Assembly: GCF_030271165.1 (NCBI RefSeq)
Contig: NZ_JASSZH010000021.1
Location: forward strand, 124,001 to 188,000
Direction of reading: 5' to 3'
DNA length: 64,000 nucleotides
Origin: Psychromicrobium xiongbiense
Lineage (GTDB): Bacteria; Actinomycetota; Actinomycetes; Actinomycetales; Micrococcaceae
Under the pieces are notes generated by a model, which was given only the letters and a program-made list of their open reading frames with translations, was not told the DNA's origin and searched no databases. Positions 16,703 through 23,381 of the stretch are shown piece after piece (the first letter of the stretch is position 1; each line of letters opens with the position of its first letter). The position numbers and the translations under genes were made by a program.

Positions 16703-17817
16703 GAGTAGACCGCCTCGGCATCAGAGAAGATCTTGGCCATCTCGTAGTCGGTGACGATGCCGTTTCCGCCCAGAATGCTGCGGCCCAGGGCCACCGATTC
16801 GCGCATCCGGGCGGTGGTGAAGGCCTTGGCGAGTGCGGATTGTTCATCCTTTGCCAGACCGGCGTCCTCCAACTGGGCCAGGCGGACCATCATGCCCAGA
16901 GAGCTGACCGTGTTGCCCAGAATCTGCACCAATTGATCCTGGATCAGCTGGAAGGAGGCAATAGGGCGCCCAAACTGCTGGCGCTCCACGGCGTAGCGGC
17001 GAGCCACATCGAATGCGGCAAGCTGGAGCCCGACCGCTTGCCAGGCCACCGCCAGGCGGGTCACCTTGAGCACCTTATTGGTGTCTTTGAAGCTGTTAGC
17101 ATGCGCCAGTTTGTAGTCGTCCGGGACGATGACGTTGTTCAGCGTGATATCAGCGTTCTGGACTCCGCGCAGGGAGATTTTGTTCTCAATCTTGCTGGCT
17201 GAATAGCCCTCCGTGCTGGTGTCCACCAGGAACGCTTTGACCTGATTGTCATCCACGTCGCGGGCGTAAATGACCACCCAGTCGGAGAAGGTCGCGTTGC
17301 CGATCCAGCGCTTGGCACCATTGAGCACCCAGTGACCGTTCTCGTGACGCGCCGTGGTGCGGGTACCACCGGCCACATCCGATCCACCCAGCGGCTCAGT
17401 CAGGCCGAAGGCACCGATTTTCTGCAAAGAGTAAATCTCCGGGAGCCACTGAGCCTTCTGCTCCTCCGAAGCGAGCAGTTCGATAGAACCGGTGAACAGA
17501 CCGTCGTGGACGCCCAGGAAGGTGGCGATGGAGGCATCCGCACGGGTGAACTCCGCGTGGACCAGCCCAGCGAAGAGATTACTGTAGCCCTGCCGCCGTA
17601 CCGGGCTGACCACATCGAGTTCGGCCAGCCGAGGAATGAGTTCATGGGGGAACTCGGCGCGGTTCCAGTAGTCAGTGGCAATCGGCTTGACCTCACGGGC
17701 CAGGAACTCTCTGATGATCTGGAGCCGTTCACGCTCCGACTCGTTGAGCAGTTGCTCAAAAGCATAGAAATCACCGTCAGCGTACGGCAGGTTGTTGAGA
17801 TCAACTTCTCTGGGCAT
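16630..17817 (-). CDS. Acyl-CoA dehydrogenase, glutaryl-CoA-dehydrogenase-like
   Basis: A 395-residue flavin-dependent acyl-CoA dehydrogenase. [20 protein letters not shown] and [24 protein letters not shown] are FAD-domain blocks; the C-terminus [41 protein letters not shown] has the catalytic Glu in YEGTHEIN and the wording typical of the glutaryl-CoA dehydrogenase branch. I start at MPREVDL because GGAGAG is 7 nt upstream. The neighbours do not reveal a pathway, and the Glu/Arg residues that distinguish decarboxylating enzymes cannot be judged by eye. A 20-bp palindrome sits 45 bp upstream. Its 3' end overlaps the M23-family gene by 73 nt on the opposite strand. Confidence 0.88.
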   Translation of the reverse strand: [395 protein letters not shown]

Positions 17818-17861
17818 CTTTGCACTCTCCGTCAGGTCTGCCGGGCAGTGGACCACCCAAC

Positions 17862-17881
17862 AAGTTACTCATGAGTAACTT
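17862..17881. promoter_or_regulatory. 20-bp perfect palindrome upstream of the acyl-CoA dehydrogenase gene
   Basis: AAGTTACTCATGAGTAACTT is completely self-complementary and centred about 55 bp before the start codon. Size, perfect symmetry and place match a TetR-family operator for acyl-CoA metabolism genes. No TetR gene adjoins it, so the regulator would be encoded elsewhere. Confidence 0.7.
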
Positions 17882-17963
17882 ACCGCAGAGTAGATGTTCA
17901 GTAAAGACGCCCGTTCGCACCGCACACCCAGCCCCCTCCCCTCCACCGGTTTCGGGAAAATAA

Positions 17964-18004
17964 ATAGGCTCCCAACCTGGCGTTTCCGCAGATCGGGAGC
18001 CTAT
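17964..18004 (-). terminator. Intrinsic terminator of tRNA-Ile
   Basis: Perfect 10-bp stem (ATAGGCTCCC at 17964-17973 with GGGAGCCTAT at 17995-18004), 21-nt loop, followed on the minus strand by a T-rich tail (TATTTATTTT). It begins immediately after the encoded CCA of the tRNA. Confidence 0.88.
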
Positions 18005-18005
18005 C

Positions 18006-18082
18006 TGGTAGGGCTGCAGGGACTTGAACCCTGGACCAAAGGATTATGAGTCCTCTGCTCTAACCAGCTGAGCTACAGCCCC
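18006..18082 (-). tRNA. tRNA-Ile(CAT), lysidine-modified isoleucine tRNA
   Basis: A complete cloverleaf on the minus strand: acceptor GGGGCTG pairing with CAGCCCT (one G-U pair), D-arm AGCTCAGCTGGTTAGAGC, anticodon loop CTCATAA with anticodon CAT, T-arm with GGTTCAAGTCC, discriminator A and an encoded CCA end. The arm AGGACTCATAATCC followed by TTGGTC resembles the minor isoleucine tRNA read as AUA after TilS modification, rather than initiator or elongator tRNA-Met. Confidence 0.9.
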
Positions 18083-18201
18083 CAGTTGCGCCCTGCCCGG
18101 CGCAATGCGCCCCAGCAAAACTCACCTCGATCATCTTAGGCGACGCCGTGGCCGCGGCGAGTCCTACCGCAACCGTTCACCGGCAGAATCGTCTACCCTG
18201 C

Positions 18202-19428
18202 TCAGATGACCTTGTCGTCATAGCCCGCGCCGCGGTACAGGTCCTCAAAGGTTTCGAGCGTCGCCTGCAGCGAGTGGCGCTCCGCAACGGCCCGCGATGC
18301 GGCGCCCATCGCTGCCTGCTCCGCAGCTGGCAGCGAAAGTATGGCCACAAGTTTCTCTGCCAGATCGTCGCTGTTCCCCGGTTCGAACAGGAAGCCGTTA
18401 CTGCCGCCATCGTCAATCAGGTGAGGCAGCGCCATCGCATCAGCAAGAATCAGCGGCGTGGAAGCGCTGGCTGCCTCCAGGGAGACCAGCGACTGCAGTT
18501 CGGCCGTACCCGGCATCACAAAGACAGCCGCCCGAATGTAGGCCTCACGGAGTTCTTCGTCGCTGGCGAAGCCCAGGAACCGCACCTTCCCACCCAGGCC
18601 CAGGGCAGCCACCTGTGCTTCCAGGGCCGGCCGCACCTCGCCGCCACCGACGATTTCCAGGTGCGCATTCAGCCCGGCTGGCAGTTTGGCGATCGCGTCG
18701 ATCAGCACATTCACGTGCTTCTCCTCGGCGAGCCGTCCTGCGAAGAGCACCGTCGGATAGTCAAACTTCTCCAGCACTTCACCGGGCTCCAGCTCGTAGG
18801 CCGCAGCATCGATCCCGTTGGAGACCGGCAGCACCTTTCGCAGGAAGGCATGCTCATGCATCGCCTTGGCGGCAAGCGGCGTGGGCGTGGTCACCACGGC
18901 AGCTTTGCTCATCACCTTGCCCATATCGCGCCAGGAATTACGGGCCACAATCTTCAGGAACCACTCTGGGAAAGGCAGGAAGGGATTGAGGTTCTCCGGC
19001 ATGAAGTGATTCGTGGCGATCACTCGGATCCCCCGCCGGACCGCCTCCTCAATGGTGGCTTTTCCGATCATGTAGTGGCACTGGATATGCACCACATCAG
19101 GCTTGACCCGGTCAAAGAGCATGGAGATCTCGCGTTTGATCTCCCAGGGGAAGCAGATCCGGAAATCCGGGTTGGTCGGCATGGCGTGGGAGCGGAGCCT
19201 GTGCACTTCCGCCTCCGGCCGCAGCTCCGTGAAGCTCGGCCCACGGTCCGCACGCGGCGCCAGCACATGCATCTCATGCCCGCGCGCGCTCATTCCCTTG
19301 GCCAGTCGATAGCAGAACTGGGCTGCACCGTTGACCATGGGCGGGTAGGTTTCAGCCGCGATCAGGATGACGAGGGGTTTCTTCGTCTCCGTGCTCTCCG
19401 GGGACGTGCCTGCCTCGTGGTTGCTCAT
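18202..19428 (-). CDS. Glycosyltransferase family 4 (GT-B, lipid-type)
   Basis: A 408-residue GT-B glycosyltransferase. Donor-domain features are VLFAGRLAEEKHVNVLIDAI, LEIVGGGEVRPALEAQVAALGLGGKVRFLGF and the E-x7-E-like block ELQSLVSLEAAS. The N-terminal acceptor domain begins VILIAAETYPPMVNGAAQFCYRLAKGM, resembling diacylglycerol or phosphatidylinositol glycosyltransferases. It is 32 nt downstream of a DMT transporter and in a run with a CDP-alcohol phosphatidyltransferase, which favours glycolipid synthesis at the cytoplasmic face. The sugar donor and acceptor are not determined. Confidence 0.85.
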   Translation of the reverse strand: MSNHEAGTSPESTETKKPLVILIAAETYPPMVNGAAQFCYRLAKGMSARGHEMHVLAPRADRGPSFTELRPEAEVHRLRSHAMPTNPDFRICFPWEIKREISMLFDRVKPDVVHIQCHYMIGKATIEEAVRRGIRVIATNHFMPENLNPFLPFPEWFLKIVARNSWRDMGKVMSKAAVVTTPTPLAAKAMHEHAFLRKVLPVSNGIDAAAYELEPGEVLEKFDYPTVLFAGRLAEEKHVNVLIDAIAKLPAGLNAHLEIVGGGEVRPALEAQVAALGLGGKVRFLGFASDEELREAYIRAAVFVMPGTAELQSLVSLEAASASTPLILADAMALPHLIDDGGSNGFLFEPGNSDDLAEKLVAILSLPAAEQAAMGAASRAVAERHSLQATLETFEDLYRGAGYDDKVI

Positions 19429-19460
19429 TCGTGTGACTCCTCGATATGTGGTCTACAGCC

Positions 19461-20378
19461 CTAGCTGGCCCTGCGCTGCGAACGCTTGGCGAGCTCGCGC
19501 GCGTCCTTGGCCCGCTTAACCACATCAGGGTGGTGCCGTGAGAGGACAATGACACCCACGATAGCAATCAGAGCGGCCACCCCCATGGCAATCGCCACGA
19601 CGGCAGGCACGTCGGATCGAAGTTCATTCAAAATGATGATGCCGATCGCGATGCCCACCATCGGATCGATCACTGTCAGTCCGGCAATCACCAGGTCCGG
19701 TGGCCCCGAGGCGTAGGCGCTCTGGACGAACCAGCTTCCCAGCCCACCCGCTGCCGCAATCGCCAACAACGAATACCACTGCACATTCAGCAGGAACAGA
19801 CCGTTGGGGTCAAAGATCTGCTTTGAAATGATGCGGGTGAGTACCGCTACGAACCCGAACAGCACACCTGCCCCAATGATGTAGAAAAAGGCCTTGAGCT
19901 TGTGCCGCCAGGCGAGCACCAGTCCACCGAAAATGATCACCGCAACCACCAGCAGCAGAGCGACGGTCAACTCCTCCTCGGCCGTGACCGAGGTGTTCTC
20001 CCGCACCACGTTGACCGCCAGCAGCACGAAAATAGCGCTGCCCACCACACAGGCGGAAATCGCGACGATGGTGGCCCGGTTGAGCCTGATGCCCTGATCC
20101 CGGGAATTGACAATGGTGGTGATCACCAGCGAAATGGCACCAATCGGCTGGATCACCGTCAGAGTACCCATGGTCAGGGCAGCTGCGTTGAGCAGGGTCC
20201 CGGTACCCAACAGCACGAGTCCGAGAACCCACCGCGGGTTGCGCACCAGACGCAGGAAGCCGTTGCCTCCCAGGGCGAGTCCACCTGTATTGGCCTTGAC
20301 AGCACTACCCTGACGCTGTGCGCCGAAAGCCATGAAAAATGCCGAGGCCACGGCACAGGTGACCGCAATCCACATCAT
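19461..20378 (-). CDS. DMT-superfamily membrane transporter
   Basis: A 305-residue polytopic membrane protein with about nine to ten hydrophobic segments arranged as two EamA-like halves; the first helix is MMWIAVTCAVASAFFMAFGA, and the loop after helix three reads TLTVIQPIGAISLVITTIVN, where the conserved Pro and Gly of DMT proteins sit. It has a basic C-terminal tail. It overlaps the CDP-alcohol phosphatidyltransferase by 4 nt and precedes the glycosyltransferase, so it may move a lipid-related or small metabolite; the substrate is unknown. NIPA-like magnesium transport is an alternative. Confidence 0.75.
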   Translation of the reverse strand: MMWIAVTCAVASAFFMAFGAQRQGSAVKANTGGLALGGNGFLRLVRNPRWVLGLVLLGTGTLLNAAALTMGTLTVIQPIGAISLVITTIVNSRDQGIRLNRATIVAISACVVGSAIFVLLAVNVVRENTSVTAEEELTVALLLVVAVIIFGGLVLAWRHKLKAFFYIIGAGVLFGFVAVLTRIISKQIFDPNGLFLLNVQWYSLLAIAAAGGLGSWFVQSAYASGPPDLVIAGLTVIDPMVGIAIGIIILNELRSDVPAVVAIAMGVAALIAIVGVIVLSRHHPDVVKRAKDARELAKRSQRRAS

Positions 20379-21034
20379 CGAGGCTGGTTTCCTGTCGCGG
20401 AGTGGCCCGTCGTGGTGGCGCTGTCGATGGGGCGGTGCAGTTCATGGTGTTTGCGCACGATGGCCCAGAAGTAGTTGTAGGCCGCAATCAGGTGCCCGGC
20501 GACGCCCAGCCCGATCACCGTCCAGGCGACATATGTCAGGGGGTTGGGTGCATCGCTGATCGCCTTGGCCAGCAACAGCAGCGGCGTCCCGATCAGCAGC
20601 GCAGCCGTACGGAGTTTGCCGATAATGCTGACCGGCAGGTCCGGATGCCAGCGGAAGAACAACAGCGAAGTAGCGGTCAGCACGGCATCCGGAATGACGA
20701 TGACGGCCAGCAGCCACCAGGGCGCGACCTCGGCAATGACCAGGGTGATGGCCACCGCGATCAGGGCGATGCGATCCGAGAGCGGATCCAGAACGCGCCC
20801 CAGACGACTGGCCTGGTCGAAACGCCGGGCGACATAGCCGTCCACCCAATCCGTTCCGCCCATCACCACCAGCACCACTACACCCCAGCCGTACTGCCGT
20901 TCAGCGAGAACCAGCCAGACAAACAGCGGGACACCCAGAAACCGAATGACGGTCAGCATATTGGGTACGGTCAGGATCCGATCATGGCTGACCAGGGGTT
21001 GACCGGGGCGGGAACCTGCACCTATCAGTTTCAT
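20375..21034 (-). CDS. CDP-alcohol phosphatidyltransferase (PgsA-like)
   Basis: A 219-residue membrane enzyme with the CDP-alcohol phosphotransferase signature spread over DGYVAR-x8-G-x3-D-x3-D (VDGYVARRFDQASRLGRVLD then PLSD). It joins an alcohol such as glycerol-3-phosphate to CDP-diacylglycerol. I prefer MKLIGAGS as start because a purine-rich AAGGGGGCGGAG precedes it; a start 15 codons upstream is possible. Six hydrophobic segments are visible. It is the first of a coupled three-gene set with a DMT transporter and a glycosyltransferase. It may be phosphatidylglycerophosphate synthase or a paralogue with another alcohol; the sequence alone does not decide. Confidence 0.82.
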   Translation of the reverse strand: MKLIGAGSRPGQPLVSHDRILTVPNMLTVIRFLGVPLFVWLVLAERQYGWGVVVLVVMGGTDWVDGYVARRFDQASRLGRVLDPLSDRIALIAVAITLVIAEVAPWWLLAVIVIPDAVLTATSLLFFRWHPDLPVSIIGKLRTAALLIGTPLLLLAKAISDAPNPLTYVAWTVIGLGVAGHLIAAYNYFWAIVRKHHELHRPIDSATTTGHSATGNQPR

Positions 21035-21103
21035 CTCCGCCCCCTTCCCCGGGACTGGCCGCATCGGGACCGGTTGCACACACTCATGCGACTCGCAGCG
21101 GGG

Positions 21104-21856
21104 CTACTTCTTCAACAGCTTGCGCAGCAGAACCAGGAGCGTGGTGGTGGATACCGCAGCAACGGTCAGCGGGACCCAACGCTGGCGCACCTGGTTGACC
21201 GGCGACTCCGGATCGTCCAACAGCTTCTGCGCCTGCTTCTTCACATCTACCTGCTCGGCCAGTTCCTCGCGCAGATTCAGTAAATGGCTGCGGCGTTCGG
21301 CAATCCGCTGCCGGAGCTCGGCATCGGTAGGTGCCGGTTCTGCCGCATCCTCACCCTTGCGCGCGCTCTGCTTGGCCTCCCGCTTCGCCTCTGCCGCGGC
21401 GGCATCGTCCGCCTCAGAGCGCTCCAGCGAGGCGACATCAAAGGAGGCACCATCCTTGAGCACGCCCAGATCGTGTTTGACGCCACGGATCGCCTCATCC
21501 GGAGTCAACGGCATGGCCTTCTTCACATACCGTAGGCCGATCAGGGCGCCGAGCCCGACGACGAGCAGGAAGAACACTGCGAAGATCAGTGCGGAAAGCC
21601 AGGCTGGCATCACGGTGGCCAGGCCCATGATGGCGGCCACAATCAAGGCGACGAGGGCGAAACTCAGAAACAACAACGCCGCAACGAACAGACCTACAGC
21701 AACCCCGAGGTTGATGCCTTTAGCCTTGAGCTCGCGGAGCGCCAGCGTTACTTCATCGTTGATCTGACGGGGTGTCAGTTGAGCCAGGGTGCGCACATTT
21801 CCGACGAGGGATGCCCCACCGTCAGCGCCGCGGGGCAGTGCTGGTGTTTCACTCAT
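21104..21856 (-). CDS. Holin-like (DUF1469/Phage_holin_3_6-type) membrane protein with DUF3618-like tail
   Basis: A 250-residue membrane protein. Residues about 20-130 match the actinobacterial putative-holin/DUF1469 family: an amphipathic segment LTPRQINDEVTLALRELKAKG, then two long hydrophobic helices and a short cytosolic end YVKKAMPLTPDEAIRGVKHD. After a charged Ala-rich linker comes RIAERRSHLLNLREELAEQVD, like the DUF3618 start, and a final hydrophobic helix before LLRKLLKK. Despite the family name there is no phage context here; such genes are ordinary chromosomal envelope genes in actinobacteria. It lies about 70 nt before the phospholipid genes. Confidence 0.72.
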   Translation of the reverse strand: MSETPALPRGADGGASLVGNVRTLAQLTPRQINDEVTLALRELKAKGINLGVAVGLFVAALLFLSFALVALIVAAIMGLATVMPAWLSALIFAVFFLLVVGLGALIGLRYVKKAMPLTPDEAIRGVKHDLGVLKDGASFDVASLERSEADDAAAAEAKREAKQSARKGEDAAEPAPTDAELRQRIAERRSHLLNLREELAEQVDVKKQAQKLLDDPESPVNQVRQRWVPLTVAAVSTTTLLVLLRKLLKK

Positions 21857-22163
21857 GAGTGTTGCCTTCCACAGCTCAGTCCGACCTACCCGTCAAAATT
21901 ACCATTCTGTTGGACAACCCTCGCAGCCATCACCGAAAAGCGCATAGCATGGGAGTTCCGGCAATCCGCGTCCCGCCGTCCACCGTAATGGCCCAGGGAC
22001 CCCGCGGACCGCGATCGCACCGCCCGCCCTGACCCCACCACTGAGCTTTCTGCTGCGCCACCACCCTGTCGCTGCCTGACCGCGCGTCGGCGTCGAACAC
22101 CACCCCGCACCACCCGAGCACCGACCCGCCGACCTTCACGGTTGGCCGACTATGAGGAGACCT
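21857..22163. other. Divergent intergenic region, nothing assigned
   Basis: About 307 nt between the holin-like gene and the Bcr/CflA exporter. It should carry both promoters. A TTGACG hexamer (minus strand, near 21892) could be a -35 element for the holin-like gene, but no good -10 follows. No repeat, tRNA or coding-like frame was found. Confidence 0.5.
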
Positions 22164-23381
22164 GTGACCGCCGATAGCCACCCGGGAGATGCGCTGAGCA
22201 CCCGGGACAAGCTGCTGTACATCATTGTTCTTGGTCTGCTCACCGCGCTGGTGCCGTTTACTGTCGACATGTATCTGCCTGCCTTCCCGGCGCTGCAGCA
22301 CGACCTGCACACCACCGAGACGGCCATCCAGCTCACGTTGACCGCCACCACGGTCGGCTTTGCCCTGGGCCAGCTGGTGGTTGGCCCGCTCAGCGACACC
22401 TTTGGACGCCGTAACCCGCTGATTCTGGCCACCGCCGTTCACATTCTCGCCTCGATCGGCGCCGCGCTGTCCACCGATGTCACCATGCTGGGCATCTTCC
22501 GTGTGCTTCAGGGCATCGGTGCGGCCGGCGGCGGCGTGGTGGCGATGGCGATGGTCCGGGACATGTTCTCCGGCTATCCCCTGGTCAAGATGCTCTCCCG
22601 GCTGTCCCTGGTCAGTGGGCTCGCCCCCATCCTGGCTCCGGTGCTGGGCTCCCAGCTATTGGCGATCATGCCCTGGCCAGGACTGTTCTGGGTTCTGGCA
22701 GCCTATGGCTGCTCCATTCTGCTCGCCTCCGTGTTCTTCCTGCGGGAAACTCTGCCCGTGGAACGCCGCCAGCATCAGCAAAAAGCCCTGCAACGGTATG
22801 CCGCGGTCTTCCAGGACCGGATTTTTGTCGGCATGCTGCTGGTGGCCGGATTCAACTTCGCGAGCCTCTTCGTCTATCTCTCCGCCACCCCGTTCATCTT
22901 TCAGAACCTCTACGGACTCTCCGCGCAGCAGTACGGACTGGTGTTCGCCAGCTTGTCCGTGGCGGTGGTCTCCGGCGTTCAGATCTCCTCCCGCCTGATG
23001 AAGCGGATCGGCCCGCAGTGGATTCTGGCCTGGGTGACGCCCATCCAGTTCCTCGGCGCGGCGGCCATCGGTACGACCTATCTACTGGGCTGGGGGCTGT
23101 GGGGAACCCTGATCCCGCTCTGGTTTTACGTTGCCTGCATCGGGTTCGTTTTCCCGACCGTCCAGGTGCTGGGCCTGGTCAACCATGGAGCCCGGGCCGG
23201 CACTGCGGCCAGCCTGATGGGCGCGGTGACTTTCGGTTTCGGTGGCCTGATGTCACCCATCGTCGGTGCTTTCGGCCCCGCGACCCCGCTGGTCATGTCC
23301 TGGTTGATGTGTTCGTCCATTGCTGCTCTGATAGTGGTGTTGTGGACCATCGTTCGACCGCGGACAGTGCCCGCCCTGTGA
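22164..23381 (+). CDS. Bcr/CflA-type MFS multidrug exporter
   Basis: A 405-residue major-facilitator exporter with twelve hydrophobic segments. The first helix ends ALVPFTVDMYLPAFPALQHDL, typical of the Bcr/CflA (DHA1) branch; motif A is GPLSDTFGRRNPLI between helices 2 and 3. I start at GTG (VTADSHPGD), 5-6 nt after AGGAG; an ATG four codons upstream has no ribosome-binding site. Its stop overlaps the next gene by 4 nt (GTGA), coupling it to the MprF-like enzyme. Drug or peptide export is a family-level expectation; no substrate can be named. Confidence 0.88.
   Translation: MTADSHPGDALSTRDKLLYIIVLGLLTALVPFTVDMYLPAFPALQHDLHTTETAIQLTLTATTVGFALGQLVVGPLSDTFGRRNPLILATAVHILASIGAALSTDVTMLGIFRVLQGIGAAGGGVVAMAMVRDMFSGYPLVKMLSRLSLVSGLAPILAPVLGSQLLAIMPWPGLFWVLAAYGCSILLASVFFLRETLPVERRQHQQKALQRYAAVFQDRIFVGMLLVAGFNFASLFVYLSATPFIFQNLYGLSAQQYGLVFASLSVAVVSGVQISSRLMKRIGPQWILAWVTPIQFLGAAAIGTTYLLGWGLWGTLIPLWFYVACIGFVFPTVQVLGLVNHGARAGTAASLMGAVTFGFGGLMSPIVGAFGPATPLVMSWLMCSSIAALIVVLWTIVRPRTVPAL

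Noticed and set aside
18006-18082. tRNA-Met reading of the CAT anticodon
   Set aside because: The anticodon arm AGGACTCATAATCC followed by TTGGTC is typical of minor tRNA-Ile, not of initiator or elongator Met tRNA.
21104-21856. Prophage remnant suggested by the holin-like gene
   Set aside because: No endolysin, portal, integrase or other phage gene lies nearby, and this membrane family is common on actinobacterial chromosomes.
23018-23377. N-terminal extension of the MprF-like protein inside the exporter gene
   Set aside because: That part is an alternate frame of the exporter; the GTG overlapping the exporter stop is a natural coupled start.
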